Of a DNA stretch of 64,000 nucleotides, positions 35,101-42,168 are shown piece after piece. The notes below the pieces were generated by a model that worked only from the letters and a program-made list of their open reading frames with translations, had not been told where the DNA came from and made no database searches. Position numbers and translations under genes: made by a program. Each line of letters begins with the position of its first letter. Within the stretch, counting starts at the first letter, position 1. Origin of the DNA: JAXLVB01 sp046329195 (GTDB lineage Bacteria; Bacteroidota; Bacteroidia; Cytophagales; Spirosomataceae); NCBI GenBank assembly GCA_046329195.1, contig JAXLVB010000001.1, positions 2,356,001 through 2,420,000 of the forward strand, read 5' to 3'.

Positions 35101-37342
35101 AACAGTCGGTAGCTGTACAGCCAGTGCGACGACAAGTGTAGAAGTCAAAGTCAGTCCCACGGCTGTTGCAGGTACGAGCACACCAATCGTATGCGTTGGT
35201 GGTGCCATTACGCTAACCTCCTCGGGCGGAAGTAGTTATAGCTGGAACGGCCCCAACAACTTTAGCAATAACACCCAAAACCCAACCACTTTCAGTGCCA
35301 TTAGCACCAATCAAGGAGGCATCTATAGCGTCAGCGTCACCTCGACCAACGGCTGCACGGCCAGTGCGACCACCAGTGTGCAAGTCATATCAAGTCCCAA
35401 CGCCCAAGCCGGAGCAACACCTAGCAGTGTCTGCCTAGGCAGCACTATCAACCTGACCTCCTCCGGCGGGAGTAGTTACAGTTGGAATGGTCCAAGTAGC
35501 TTTAGCAATAACACCCAAAACCCAAGCCCCTTCAGTGCCATTAGTACCAATCAAGGGGGAATTTATAGCGTCAGTGTAACAGTCGGTAGCTGTACAGCCA
35601 GTGCGACGACAAGTGTAGAAGTCAAAGCCAGCCCCACAGCTGTTGCAAGCACCAGCACCCCAATCGTATGCGTTGGTGGTGCCATCAATCTAACCTCCTC
35701 GGGCGGAAGTAGTTACAGTTGGAACGGCCCGAGTGGCTTCAATGACAATACTCAAAACCCAACCACTTTCAGTGCCACTAGTACCAATCAGGGAGGCGTC
35801 TATAGCGTCAGTGTAAGCCTAAACGGCTGTACAGCCAGTGCGACGACAAGCGTACAAGTAAATGGAAAACCAAGCGCAGTCATCAGTATGAGCAATGCCC
35901 AAGTGTGCATCGGACAAAGCATCAGCCTCACCGCCAGCGGAGGCAGCAGTTACAGTTGGGGTAGTAGCGGAGGTAGTTTTACCAGTGGCACCAACGCCAT
36001 CACCAGCTTCAGTAGCAGTAATGCAAGTAGCTACACCCTGACGGTGAGCGTAAGCAACAGCGTGAATTGCAGTGCCACAGCGACAGCGACGGTACAAGTC
36101 ACCAACACACCCAATGCCAGCATCAGTCCAAGTACAGCACAGAGCATCTGTGTAGGAACGAGCCTAAGCCTAACGGCCAGTGGAGGCAGTGTTTACAGCT
36201 GGCGAGGGCCGAACGGCTTCAGCAGCAACAGTGCGATGGCCAGCGTCAACACCAGCAGCACAGCCAACAGCGGAGGGTATAGTGTAACAGTGGGCAATGC
36301 CGGCAACTGCACAGCCACAGCCAGCCTACAAGTAACCATCAGTCAAGCCATCGCCCAAGTGAACCCGAGCAGTCAATCCGTCTGTGTGGGTGGCACGGTA
36401 TCGCTGAGCAGCGTAGGGACGGGGAGTTACAGCTGGCGAGGGCCCAACAACTTCAGCAGCAGTGTTCAGAACGTAAGTTTCAACCTAAGCAGCAGTGCCC
36501 AATGGGGGATCTACAGCCTGACGGTAGTGTCAGGAGGGTGCAGTGCGAGCACGAGCGCCGAAGTCAAGCAAGGGACGGTACAGTTTGGGAGCAACAGCCC
36601 GGTGTGTGTGGGGGGGACGTTGCAATTCACGGCCAGTGGTGGAGGGGCAGTGTACTCGTGGTATCGTCCGACCAACAACTTCAGTTCGAGTCAACAGAAC
36701 CCAGTGATACAAAACGTGAAGGTCAGTGATGGAGGATTGTACTTTGTGAGTGTGAGTGGGAGTGGAGGCTGTACGGGGAGTGGGTTGTTGCAAGTGATGA
36801 TCATCAACACACCGATAGATGTGAGTTTCAGTGTGAGTCCGAGCAGCATCTGTTGGGGGAGTACGGTGACGTTGAGTGCGAGTAGTGGGACGGGGAGTAG
36901 TTACAGTTGGAGTGGGCCGAATGGGTTTAGTGGGAACACCCGTACGAAAACCATTGGAAGTATGAGGGTAGAGAACGAGGGTATGTATCGGTTAACGGTG
37001 AAGAGTGGCCAGTGTTGGGGTTACAGTGAGAAGGAGGTTCGCATCAACTGTGCGACGAGGGTAGCCAGTGAGGAGGGAGTGGAAGACCAACTACAAGTAA
37101 AAGTGTGGGAGAATCCGACGAGGGGGAAATTGCAAGTAGAGGTACGGTTAGCAGAAGTGGGCGGAGTGGAGTTAGAATGGATAGACAGTCGAGGAAGGGT
37201 GATGGAGGGATGGAAGCGAAGTGAAGAGGCAAGAAGGCATGAGTTGGAATTGGATGTGGCGAAGTACGAGGAGGGGATGTACCTGCTGAGGGTGCAGAGT
37301 GGCCAGCACCACAAGACTATCAAGGTCTGGAGGGTCAACTAG
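29195..37342 (+). CDS. Giant FG-GAP / beta-helix / Ig-like T9SS surface protein (adhesin 2)
   Basis: A 2715-residue intact ORF. An N-terminal signal-like segment (to about residue 28) is followed by a second one at residues 98-113 (VGFVFVLLSSLSLHAQ), so ATG 29486 is an alternative start. Then come fourteen FG-GAP-type repeats (about 140-985; SGTTVVVGAYLEDEDAAG...AYVFS), a parallel-beta-helix-like, Gly/Asn/Thr-rich region (about 986-1662), twelve Ig-like repeats each with a Cys near both ends (about 1665-2622), and a C-terminal type-A sorting domain (VWENPTRGKLQVEV, EEGMYLLRVQS, IKVWRVN). It should be exported by Sec and then T9SS and attached to the surface. The leader RNA and 21-bp repeats upstream suggest control by HTCS 2. 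No catalytic motif is seen; an adhesin role is inferred. Confidence 0.88.
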   Translation: MQRCLYPFTLIRVTFFIILRFISHKAKAQYITVTIVPNNAGQVTATVGYKHYILGKLLALLASCVRADATGFGWPNGRFNAQTKKHTTSPIRWHRQLMVGFVFVLLSSLSLHAQTDWNQVIKTASSTRTAKSPEGRAGGDSFGYAVAVDGNYAVVGAYSEDEDAIGGNTLDNAGSVIVFEKIAGTWIQIKKLVASDRAASDNFGWSVAISGTTVVVGAYLEDEDAAGINTLSAAGAAYVFSRDQGGSNNWGQVKKLVASDRAADDYFGWSVAISGTTVVVGALLEDEDAAGLNTRNNAGSAYVFNQDQGGTNNWGQVKKLVASDRAAGDNFGWSVAISGTTVVVGAYLEDEDAAGANTLDAAGAAYVFSRDQGGSNNWGQVKKLVASDRAAQDWFGWSVAIFGTTVVVGAYQEDEDAGSAYIFSRDQGGSNNWGQVKKLIASDRAAGDNFGRSVAISGTTVVVGAFQEDEDAAGLNTRNDAGSAYIFSQDQGGSNNWGQVKKIVASDRAAEDWFGVSVAISGTTVVVGAFLEDEDAAGMNMVSAAGSAYIFSQDQGGSNNWGQAQKIVLEDVAINQNYGYSVAIDGNYAVVGASGDVTDATGGAGLLGAGAAYILQKNGGVWQEVKKLVASDRATGDNFGISVAISGTTVVVGAYLEDEDAAGINTLSAAGSAYVFSRDQGGSNNWGQVKKLVASDRAADDQFGVSVAISGTTVVVGAFRESVYIFSRDQGGSNNWGQVKKIVASDRAIGDNFGISVAISGTTVVVGAYLENEDAAGLNTRTAAGSAYLFSQDQGGGNNWGQVKKLVAADRATNDRFGISVAISGTTVVVGAYLEDEDAAGATTLSAAGSAYVFSQNQGGSNNWGQVKKLVAADRAAGDLFGRSVAITGTTVVVGAYLEDEDAAGANTLTTAGSAYVFSQNQGGSNNWDQVKKLVTSDRAAGDNFGWSIAISGTTVVVGAPVEDEDAAGGNTLPNAGSAYFFEGTTTSPDYTITTTGNVLTITDVSGNGETLDISQNSSNIRFNVTGRTYSIDGGTTTDFTTPADVALSGITSIVVNTATGNDVINVGAFTANLPSLTINGGTGDDQVNFNGDITFATNANLDVDLQNDDASPGVDAITFAINANIVLQGTGVATLKVSKNVVFNNGSTLGTNNGNLTVEANQQASPTTGNFSGVSMGGSTQLQVLGSGTLTVKGKGGNDATGSQIGVYLNFGGVIYGGNNTVSVIGNGGASSGNSNYGILIQGSTSKITSLGGNVTVEGTGGGTGTSAGNDGIRLATSGQITAAGTGAVTVTGRGGSASTGDNNIGVNVQASAKITSVGGNVIVNAYGGGSGTSQLNYGLSMSQSGEISAGGTGIVTITGEGGLATGVSNHGIALEGLITSAGGNIALTGKPGGGSTTYGIYMSKQSGAPVSSITTEVNGGNIAITTNSLRIVDSPDIRTNSSGRVTLKPFTAGTAIDFSFAPDVTNGPLILSDTELDRISTGTLVVGDATMGDITVGIGITRPAATNVQLLSGGDVIISGGGFNTNGGTLLLDPGTSPKAVKPTFNGTDVIASTLSFNSDLQITINGTTLGDGTGSTYTQLNVEGAINLTGVDLLFAGSYVPVGGNTFTIVNNDGTDAIVGTFTGLAEGAILSNFRGSGLNARISYVGGTGNNDVVLTVETPCSAQAGTSTPTVCVGGAITLTSSGGGTGGAYTWSGPAGSGYSSNSQNPTTFTANTTSFGGIYSVTISTTTGCTASATTSVEVKASPTAVAGTSTPSVCVGGAINLTSSGGSGYSWNGPNNFSNNTQNPSPFSAISTNQGGIYSVSVTVGSCTASATTSVEVKVSPTAVAGTSTPIVCVGGAITLTSSGGSSYSWNGPNNFSNNTQNPTTFSAISTNQGGIYSVSVTSTNGCTASATTSVQVISSPNAQAGATPSSVCLGSTINLTSSGGSSYSWNGPSSFSNNTQNPSPFSAISTNQGGIYSVSVTVGSCTASATTSVEVKVSPTAVAGTSTPIVCVGGAITLTSSGGSSYSWNGPNNFSNNTQNPTTFSAISTNQGGIYSVSVTSTNGCTASATTSVQVISSPNAQAGATPSSVCLGSTINLTSSGGSSYSWNGPSSFSNNTQNPSPFSAISTNQGGIYSVSVTVGSCTASATTSVEVKASPTAVASTSTPIVCVGGAINLTSSGGSSYSWNGPSGFNDNTQNPTTFSATSTNQGGVYSVSVSLNGCTASATTSVQVNGKPSAVISMSNAQVCIGQSISLTASGGSSYSWGSSGGSFTSGTNAITSFSSSNASSYTLTVSVSNSVNCSATATATVQVTNTPNASISPSTAQSICVGTSLSLTASGGSVYSWRGPNGFSSNSAMASVNTSSTANSGGYSVTVGNAGNCTATASLQVTISQAIAQVNPSSQSVCVGGTVSLSSVGTGSYSWRGPNNFSSSVQNVSFNLSSSAQWGIYSLTVVSGGCSASTSAEVKQGTVQFGSNSPVCVGGTLQFTASGGGAVYSWYRPTNNFSSSQQNPVIQNVKVSDGGLYFVSVSGSGGCTGSGLLQVMIINTPIDVSFSVSPSSICWGSTVTLSASSGTGSSYSWSGPNGFSGNTRTKTIGSMRVENEGMYRLTVKSGQCWGYSEKEVRINCATRVASEEGVEDQLQVKVWENPTRGKLQVEVRLAEVGGVELEWIDSRGRVMEGWKRSEEARRHELELDVAKYEEGMYLLRVQSGQHHKTIKVWRVN
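29620..32150 (+). repeat. Fourteen tandem FG-GAP-encoding repeats (about 160-190 bp)
   Basis: Near-identical DNA units built around GATATCCGGCACGACGGT. Units 1 and 8 encode DGNYAVVGA; units 2-7 and 9-14 encode the (S/F/T)GTTVVVGA type. Units 5 and 10 have in-frame internal contractions of about 9 and 14 codons. Confidence 0.9.
34550..35565 (+). repeat. 477-bp tandem duplication of two Ig domains in adhesin 2
   Basis: Sequence from about 34550 repeats at 477-bp spacing (159 codons), essentially without change, to about 35565; AACAGTCGG is at 34624 and 35101. A partial third copy follows. Confidence 0.88.
36075..37138 (+). repeat. C-terminal block shared with adhesin 1 (copy 2, intact)
   Basis: Almost identical to 23990-25037, but with every reading-frame break of that copy absent. 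It diverges abruptly within the sorting domain. Confidence 0.85.
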
Positions 37343-37348
37343 TTAATA

Positions 37349-37397
37349 ATCAGCAACAAAAGGCAGCTATCTTTAGAGGCTGTCTTTTGTTGCTGAT
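37349..37397. terminator. Bidirectional terminator after adhesin 2
   Basis: A long stem, ATCAGCAACAAAAGGCAGC paired with GGCTGTCTTTTGTTGCTGAT (one mismatch), between convergent genes. Confidence 0.85.
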
Positions 37398-37403
37398 ACT
37401 TTT

Positions 37404-39023
37404 CTACCTATACAAATACAACTCCACCCGCTGAATCCCAAATTGATTCGTACCGATGTTGACATGGCGCCCTTGGTGCGTTTGGTCACCATTGAGGTGG
37501 CGAATTACTCTCCAAGTCGTATCTTCAAAATGCCCTTCGTCCACTTTGAGCAGACCCACGTTTAAGTCTTTGTTTTCACGGTGTTTGAACGTAATTACGA
37601 CTCCTGTGCCAGCTATATAAAACTCGTTTTCATTGGCTTGAATAATGATGGCACTGCCCAGTGGCCAGTTTTCAGTACGGGCACCGGGTGTCCAACTGAG
37701 GGTGTAGTCATGTTTGCAAGTGAGTTCATAGTTGCCCATGCGCAGGATGCTTTCGCCGTCAGTTTTACTAAGCAGCACACCTTTGATTTTGCCTTGCCCC
37801 TGAAAACTCGTAATCATCGGAGAAAGCTCTCGGAGTAGTGAATACATTTTGCCTAACGGTTCTTCGGCAGGCTTTTCGGAAGATTCAATCGAAAATGGCG
37901 AAAAGCCAAGCCCTTCGTAGTGAGCAATAGTAAAAAGTGCCTTGGCCGCTACGGTATTATCAAAGACATGCTCGGGTACGAACAAGACATCTCCCTGACG
38001 TGTATAGAGATCACACCAATGCTTAAAATCAGGATTGTAAAAATCGGGCGAAAGCATATCAACAGCGCTACCTGCGGCTTTCCAAACATCCATTAGATGG
38101 GGAAGTGGGCCTGCACTGGGATAATTGCCAGGCTCTCGTCCGGGGCGGTTGAGCGCAGCGTTTACAAACATCGGCAGTGGATATACTTTTTTACCTGCTT
38201 CGGCGATACGATTGGCAAATTTTGAATAAAAGTAAGCCATAAATAGCTCGTCAGTAGGAAGCCCTTTACCAAAGATTTCTTCCCAAGTTCCAGAAGTTTT
38301 ATAACCATTTGATTTCCAGATTTGAAGAAATTCAGGGGCTAAAAATTCCTTGTTTTTCTGCAAATAGCTTGTCAATTCGGTAGGCACTGGCTTTCTGAAT
38401 GCTTGTTGAGCCAAGTCTTGATAATCACGTGCAGAGGGAAGCATACCGATTTCGTTTTCTACTTGCATCATGATTACGGTATGGTCTTTGGCATCGAAAT
38501 CCTTAATAAACAGCATCAGATTCTCAAAAGCCCGTTTGTCAGCCTGAAACACAGTCTCACTAAACGAACTGAGGATTTCTTGACTTCGGCCTGTGTTGTC
38601 TTTGACTCGTGGGTACTTTTCTTGATTGAGTTTTACCCACGCAGGAGCATGGCTACTCATGCTATTTTTCCAACTCCCAAACCACAAAAACACGATTTTG
38701 AGGTCGTTTTTACGAGCCTCTGTTATCAACTCTTGATAAAGCGAAAAATCAAACTTCCCTTCTTGGGTTTCAATCAGTTCCCAGTACACGGGTATCAACA
38801 CGGTGTTGAGGTGTAGGAGCCTAAGCTTGGGCCACACCGATTGCATATTTTGCATGCTGGTAGCGGTGGAGTTACCCAGTTCACCAGCTAACAAAAGGAA
38901 AGGCTTGCCATCTACCACCAGTTGGGTTGAGGTTCCCTTTTTGACAAGCTGAGGCAACCCGTTTTGGCTAAATGCGTTTGAGCAAACAAGGACAAAGAGA
39001 AGAACTAAAACGCTTATTTTCAT
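37404..39023 (-). CDS. GH35-like beta-galactosidase family hydrolase (DUF5597-type)
   Basis: A 539-residue secreted protein: signal peptide MKISVLVLLFVLVCSNAFSQ, then a (beta/alpha)8 glycosidase domain opening LVVDGKPFLLLAGELGNS. It contains LNTVLIPVYWELIETQEGKFDF and VQVENEIG-type sequence (MMQVENEIG, acid/base Glu near residue 190). FVPEHVF later carries a candidate nucleophile Glu. The C-terminal part (GARTENWPLGSAII...) is beta-rich, as in DUF5597 proteins that follow a GH35 domain. Likely acts on terminal beta-galactose or a related sugar in the periplasm; the substrate is not determinable here. The ATG at 39023 is the start of the signal peptide; an in-frame codon at 39047 adds eight residues. 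Confidence 0.85.
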   Translation of the reverse strand: MKISVLVLLFVLVCSNAFSQNGLPQLVKKGTSTQLVVDGKPFLLLAGELGNSTATSMQNMQSVWPKLRLLHLNTVLIPVYWELIETQEGKFDFSLYQELITEARKNDLKIVFLWFGSWKNSMSSHAPAWVKLNQEKYPRVKDNTGRSQEILSSFSETVFQADKRAFENLMLFIKDFDAKDHTVIMMQVENEIGMLPSARDYQDLAQQAFRKPVPTELTSYLQKNKEFLAPEFLQIWKSNGYKTSGTWEEIFGKGLPTDELFMAYFYSKFANRIAEAGKKVYPLPMFVNAALNRPGREPGNYPSAGPLPHLMDVWKAAGSAVDMLSPDFYNPDFKHWCDLYTRQGDVLFVPEHVFDNTVAAKALFTIAHYEGLGFSPFSIESSEKPAEEPLGKMYSLLRELSPMITSFQGQGKIKGVLLSKTDGESILRMGNYELTCKHDYTLSWTPGARTENWPLGSAIIIQANENEFYIAGTGVVITFKHRENKDLNVGLLKVDEGHFEDTTWRVIRHLNGDQTHQGRHVNIGTNQFGIQRVELYLYR

Positions 39024-39073
39024 AACGATGTATGGTCTGACGGGCAAGCTTGGCTTTGGTTTAATGGATTGTA

Positions 39074-39967
39074 TTACCCCAGTATAAAACTCCGCTCGCT
39101 GAAAGCGGGCAGGTTGGGGCGGCCTTCGTAGAAGTACTGTAGTTCGTCTTTAGGGTCCATAAGTCCTAAGCTATATAACACCGGTACAAAGTGGTCGGGA
39201 GTAGGAGCTGCTAACTTGCCTAATTTGTGACTGGTTTCGTAATTGATCACATTGGTTACGTTGCGTTGGTCAATTTGTTGTTTGATCCAAGCGTCATATT
39301 CAGGTTCCCAACCAAATGGACTCATATCACCCGTACGCATTTTTTGACCAATGATTTGCAGGTTGTGAATCAATGAGCCACTACCGATAATCAACACACC
39401 TTTTTCTCGCAACGATTTCAGTTGTTTGCCCAACTCGTAATGGTATTGCGGTGATTCATAATAACTTATGCTCATCTGAAACACCGGAATATCAGCCTTT
39501 GGAAACAGGTGCATGAGCATGGGCCAAGCGCCGTGGTCGAGCCCCCATTCGGTGGTTTCCTGAATAGTTGGGACGATTTTGCTTACTTCTTTGGCGATTT
39601 CGGGTGCACCCTTGGCATGGTACTTAGGGTCGTAGTAATGTTTCGGAAAGCCGTAGTAATCATAAATCTGCTGCTGCTCAGGCGAAATATTCACAAAGGT
39701 TCCTCGTGAGCACCAGTGCGCCGATACCACCAGTGCTGCTTTGATTTCGTGGTGTTTCTGAAGGTCGGTGCCTAAGTGATAAAGTGCATTCCAAAACGGG
39801 CGTTCTTCTTTTGACAGCGGAATGTCCATCGGGCTTCCGTGTGACGTAAACAGCACAGGCATGCGTTTGTCTTGGGTCGGAAGCGTGTCGGTGTATTGTT
39901 TAAAACTGCTCAAGGTTCCCATGGCAGAGAGGGTTAAAAGGGATTGAAGAAACTCTTTACGTTCCAT
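39074..39967 (-). CDS. ygiD: 4,5-DOPA-extradiol dioxygenase family protein (YgiD/LigB)
   Basis: 297 residues of the LigB-fold extradiol dioxygenase superfamily. Metal ligands and active-site motifs: MPVLFTSHGSPMD, AALVVSAHWCSRG, GLDHGAWPMLMHLFP, IIGSGSLIHNL and TPDHFVPVLYSLG. Enzymes of this type open the ring of catechols such as L-DOPA or act as general aromatic dioxygenases. An N-terminal extension (MERKEFLQSLLTLSAMGTL) resembles the leader seen on many exported Bacteroidota redox proteins, so export is possible but unproven. It lies 50 nt downstream of the divergently controlled SDR region's end and upstream of the GH35-like gene on the same strand; these may be separate units. Confidence 0.88.
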   Translation of the reverse strand: MERKEFLQSLLTLSAMGTLSSFKQYTDTLPTQDKRMPVLFTSHGSPMDIPLSKEERPFWNALYHLGTDLQKHHEIKAALVVSAHWCSRGTFVNISPEQQQIYDYYGFPKHYYDPKYHAKGAPEIAKEVSKIVPTIQETTEWGLDHGAWPMLMHLFPKADIPVFQMSISYYESPQYHYELGKQLKSLREKGVLIIGSGSLIHNLQIIGQKMRTGDMSPFGWEPEYDAWIKQQIDQRNVTNVINYETSHKLGKLAAPTPDHFVPVLYSLGLMDPKDELQYFYEGRPNLPAFSERSFILG

Positions 39968-40062
39968 TGTTGCTAACGGGTTAAACCTTTGTCAATAACT
40001 TGAGCGAATCAATCATGGACAAAGGTTAGATTTTTCGAGAAAAACTGCAAATTCAATACCAG

Positions 40063-40926
40063 TTAGGCACCATAAGTAGCTTTCAAGAAAGTAGTCAAGT
40101 CGGTTGGTTTGCGGCCTAAGAACTCCTCTAAAGTAGGGAAAGCCGTATCAAAATCGTTGTTTTTCATACCCGCAGCAAACAGAGCCGATAGCTGAATGAC
40201 AGGCTCGGGGAGGCCAAATTGCCGCAAGGTAGCTTCAAAAATAGCGGGCTCAGGACTTACATACGGCACATCCTTGCCCGAAAGCTCCGACAACGCTGCG
40301 GCCACATCTGCAAAGGAGTAGGCAGTTGCACCCGTCAGTTGGTAGGTGTTGTTTTCGTGACCTTCGCTTGCCAAAATAGTAGCAGTGGCTTCAGCCAAAT
40401 CTTGACGAGTTGCAAAAGCTACCTTGCCATCGCTAGCTGGGAAAAATACACCCGTTTCGATTACGTTGGCACCCAAAAACATCGGAATCACCTCGGCATA
40501 CAAGCCATTCCGCAAAAAAGTGTAGGTAAAGCCATTGGCTTTGATGTATTCTTCGGTCTGGAAGTGGTCCGATAAGAAAGGCTTCAACGGCGAGGTGTTG
40601 ATTTCGTTTAGGGTCACACCTGTGTAAAAAATATGCTTCACGCCAGCCGTCTTGGCAGCATCAATTACATTTTTATGCTGCTCAAACCGACCACTAAAAT
40701 CGCTAGCCGAAATCAGCAGTAAGGTGTCAATTCCCTGCAACGCATGGACCAGCGAGGCAGGGTCTTGGTAGCTTCCAATGCGCACATGTACGCCTTGCTC
40801 TGCCAAAGAGGTAGCTTTTTGCTCGTCTCGGGCCAGCACAGCAATCTGACTGGCTGGTATTTTTTTGAGTAGGTTGGTTACGATGCTGTTTCCTAATTGT
40901 CCGGTGGCACCAGTTATTAAAATCAT
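40063..40926 (-). CDS. NmrA-like SDR family NAD(P)-dependent quinone oxidoreductase (QorB/YtfG type)
   Basis: 287 residues, atypical short-chain dehydrogenase. The nucleotide-binding motif ITGATGQLG (Gly6, Gly9, Gly12) is followed by VLARDE..KA, GVHVRIGSYQDPASL, LLLISAS and KHIFYTGV. It lacks the classical Tyr-x-x-x-Lys, as NmrA/QOR2 proteins do. The pairing with a divergent HxlR-type regulator (41055) mirrors the E. coli ytfG/ytfH arrangement, where the regulator responds to quinones or electrophiles. The start at 40926 puts the glycine motif near the N-terminus; an in-frame codon 42 nt upstream would lie across the promoter. Confidence 0.88.
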   Translation of the reverse strand: MILITGATGQLGNSIVTNLLKKIPASQIAVLARDEQKATSLAEQGVHVRIGSYQDPASLVHALQGIDTLLLISASDFSGRFEQHKNVIDAAKTAGVKHIFYTGVTLNEINTSPLKPFLSDHFQTEEYIKANGFTYTFLRNGLYAEVIPMFLGANVIETGVFFPASDGKVAFATRQDLAEATATILASEGHENNTYQLTGATAYSFADVAAALSELSGKDVPYVSPEPAIFEATLRQFGLPEPVIQLSALFAAGMKNNDFDTAFPTLEEFLGRKPTDLTTFLKATYGA

Positions 40927-40952
40927 GTTTGTTGCGTTTTTTGTTAAAAATG

Positions 40953-40984
40953 TTGTTTGATGCCACAAATGTATTGTACCTTTG
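40953..40984 (+). promoter_or_regulatory. Promoter of the HxlR-type regulator
   Basis: TTG at 40953, a 21-nt spacer and TACCTTTG at 40977-40984. On the opposite strand TACATTTG (40966-40973) could serve the SDR gene, so the divergent promoters overlap. Confidence 0.6.
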
Positions 40985-40995
40985 CTATTGAAAAT

Positions 40996-41041
40996 AAATC
41001 AATATACTTTTGTATAGCACTATACAAAAGTATATTGATTT
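40996..41041. promoter_or_regulatory. 46-bp perfect palindrome: putative HxlR operator
   Basis: The two 22-bp arms (40996-41017 and 41020-41041) are perfectly complementary around a CA centre; each contains TATACTTTTGTATAG or its complement. It begins 11 nt after the -7 element of the HxlR gene, over the expected transcription start. This position fits autorepression and shared control of the SDR gene. Confidence 0.75.
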
Positions 41042-41054
41042 GAAAATCAAGCCA

Positions 41055-41450
41055 ATGGAAATATTAAGAACAATAGAAACCGTCAAGAAATGCCCCGTAT
41101 CGTATGTGCTGGCTGTACAAGACACCCTCAATGCTTTTCAGGGAAAGTGGAAAATGCCCATTATTGGCACCTTACTTTTTGGGAAGAAACGCTTTAAAGA
41201 AATAGAGCGTGAAATCACGAAAATAACCCCTCGGATGCTATCACAGGAGTTGAAAGATTTAGAAGCTAATGGTATTGTGAGCCGAAAAGTATATAACACC
41301 ACTCCCGTAACGGTGGAGTACGAGCTTACCGAATCGGGCAAGCAACTCAATCAAGTGTTGGAAGCGATGATTTCGTGGGGTTTGGAGCATCGCAAAACCA
41401 ATATGATGGAAGTACTACCTGTTTTTGAAGACATTCGGAAAGTGAGCTGA
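41055..41450 (+). CDS. HxlR family winged-helix transcriptional regulator
   Basis: 131 residues. CPVSYVLAVQDTLNAFQGKW gives the conserved Cys at the N-terminus, often redox- or electrophile-sensing. The winged helix follows: RFKEIEREITKITPRMLSQELKDLEANGIVSRKVY and VEYELTESGKQL, the HxlR hallmark. The ATG at 41055 was chosen; an in-frame upstream codon at 41010 would start inside the operator palindrome. Divergent from the SDR gene and likely its regulator. Confidence 0.92.
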   Translation: MEILRTIETVKKCPVSYVLAVQDTLNAFQGKWKMPIIGTLLFGKKRFKEIEREITKITPRMLSQELKDLEANGIVSRKVYNTTPVTVEYELTESGKQLNQVLEAMISWGLEHRKTNMMEVLPVFEDIRKVS

Positions 41451-41457
41451 GAAACTC

Positions 41458-42168
41458 TTACTCGGCAGTTAGTTGTCGGAATACTTCTTCTATGCTTTCG
41501 CCAGATTGTTTCAAGGTTTGAAGTGAGCCATCGGCCACTAGGTTACCTCGGTTTATAATCACTACTCGGTCACAAATCGCCTCTACTTCTTGCATGATGT
41601 GGGTCGAGAAGATAACCGTTTTCTCTTTGCCGATGTTACGAATCACCTGCCGTATTTCGACCAATTGGTTAGGATCAAGACCCGTAGTAGGTTCGTCTAA
41701 AATCAAAACAGGAGGGTTATGAATCAGCGCTTGTGCCAAGCCAACTCGCTGGCGATACCCTTTAGAAAGCTGCCCGATTTTCTTTTTTTGTTCTAAGCTA
41801 AGCCCCACCAAATCAATCACTTCGCTGATTCGGGAACGAAGGGTTTTTCCACTGAGTTTGTACAACGACCCCACAAATTCTAAAAACTCTTTTACATACA
41901 TATCCAGATAAAGCGGGTTGTGCTCTGGCAAATAACCAATACTACGCCGTACTTCCATGGGTTGTTTCTGCACATCGTAGCCACAAACCGATACCGTACC
42001 CGACGTAGCAGGGATATAACAAGTGGCAATTTTCATGGTGGTAGATTTGCCAGCACCATTTGGCCCCAGAAACCCCACGATTTCGCCTGGTTTTACTTCA
42101 AAAGAAATATCATTGACGGCTTTTTGCTCGCCGTATATTTTGGTTAATTGCTGAACGTGGATGGACAT
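41458..42168 (-). CDS. gldA: ABC transporter ATP-binding protein, GldA-like
   Basis: A 236-residue ABC ATPase with Walker A GPNGAGKST, the unusual signature LSKGYRQRVGLAQAL, Walker B LILDEPTTGLDPNQL and switch His in FSTHIMQEVEAICDR. The sequence IGYLPEHNPLYLDMYVKEFL is characteristic of GldA, the gliding-motility ABC ATPase. Flavobacterium GldA is about 300 residues, so this one lacks the C-terminal extension. No gldF or gldG is adjacent. Gliding uses T9SS-exported giant adhesins, so the presence of gldA fits the large surface proteins here, though a general ABC-2 role is not excluded. It is convergent with the HxlR gene, 7 nt apart. Confidence 0.75.
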   Translation of the reverse strand: MSIHVQQLTKIYGEQKAVNDISFEVKPGEIVGFLGPNGAGKSTTMKIATCYIPATSGTVSVCGYDVQKQPMEVRRSIGYLPEHNPLYLDMYVKEFLEFVGSLYKLSGKTLRSRISEVIDLVGLSLEQKKKIGQLSKGYRQRVGLAQALIHNPPVLILDEPTTGLDPNQLVEIRQVIRNIGKEKTVIFSTHIMQEVEAICDRVVIINRGNLVADGSLQTLKQSGESIEEVFRQLTAE

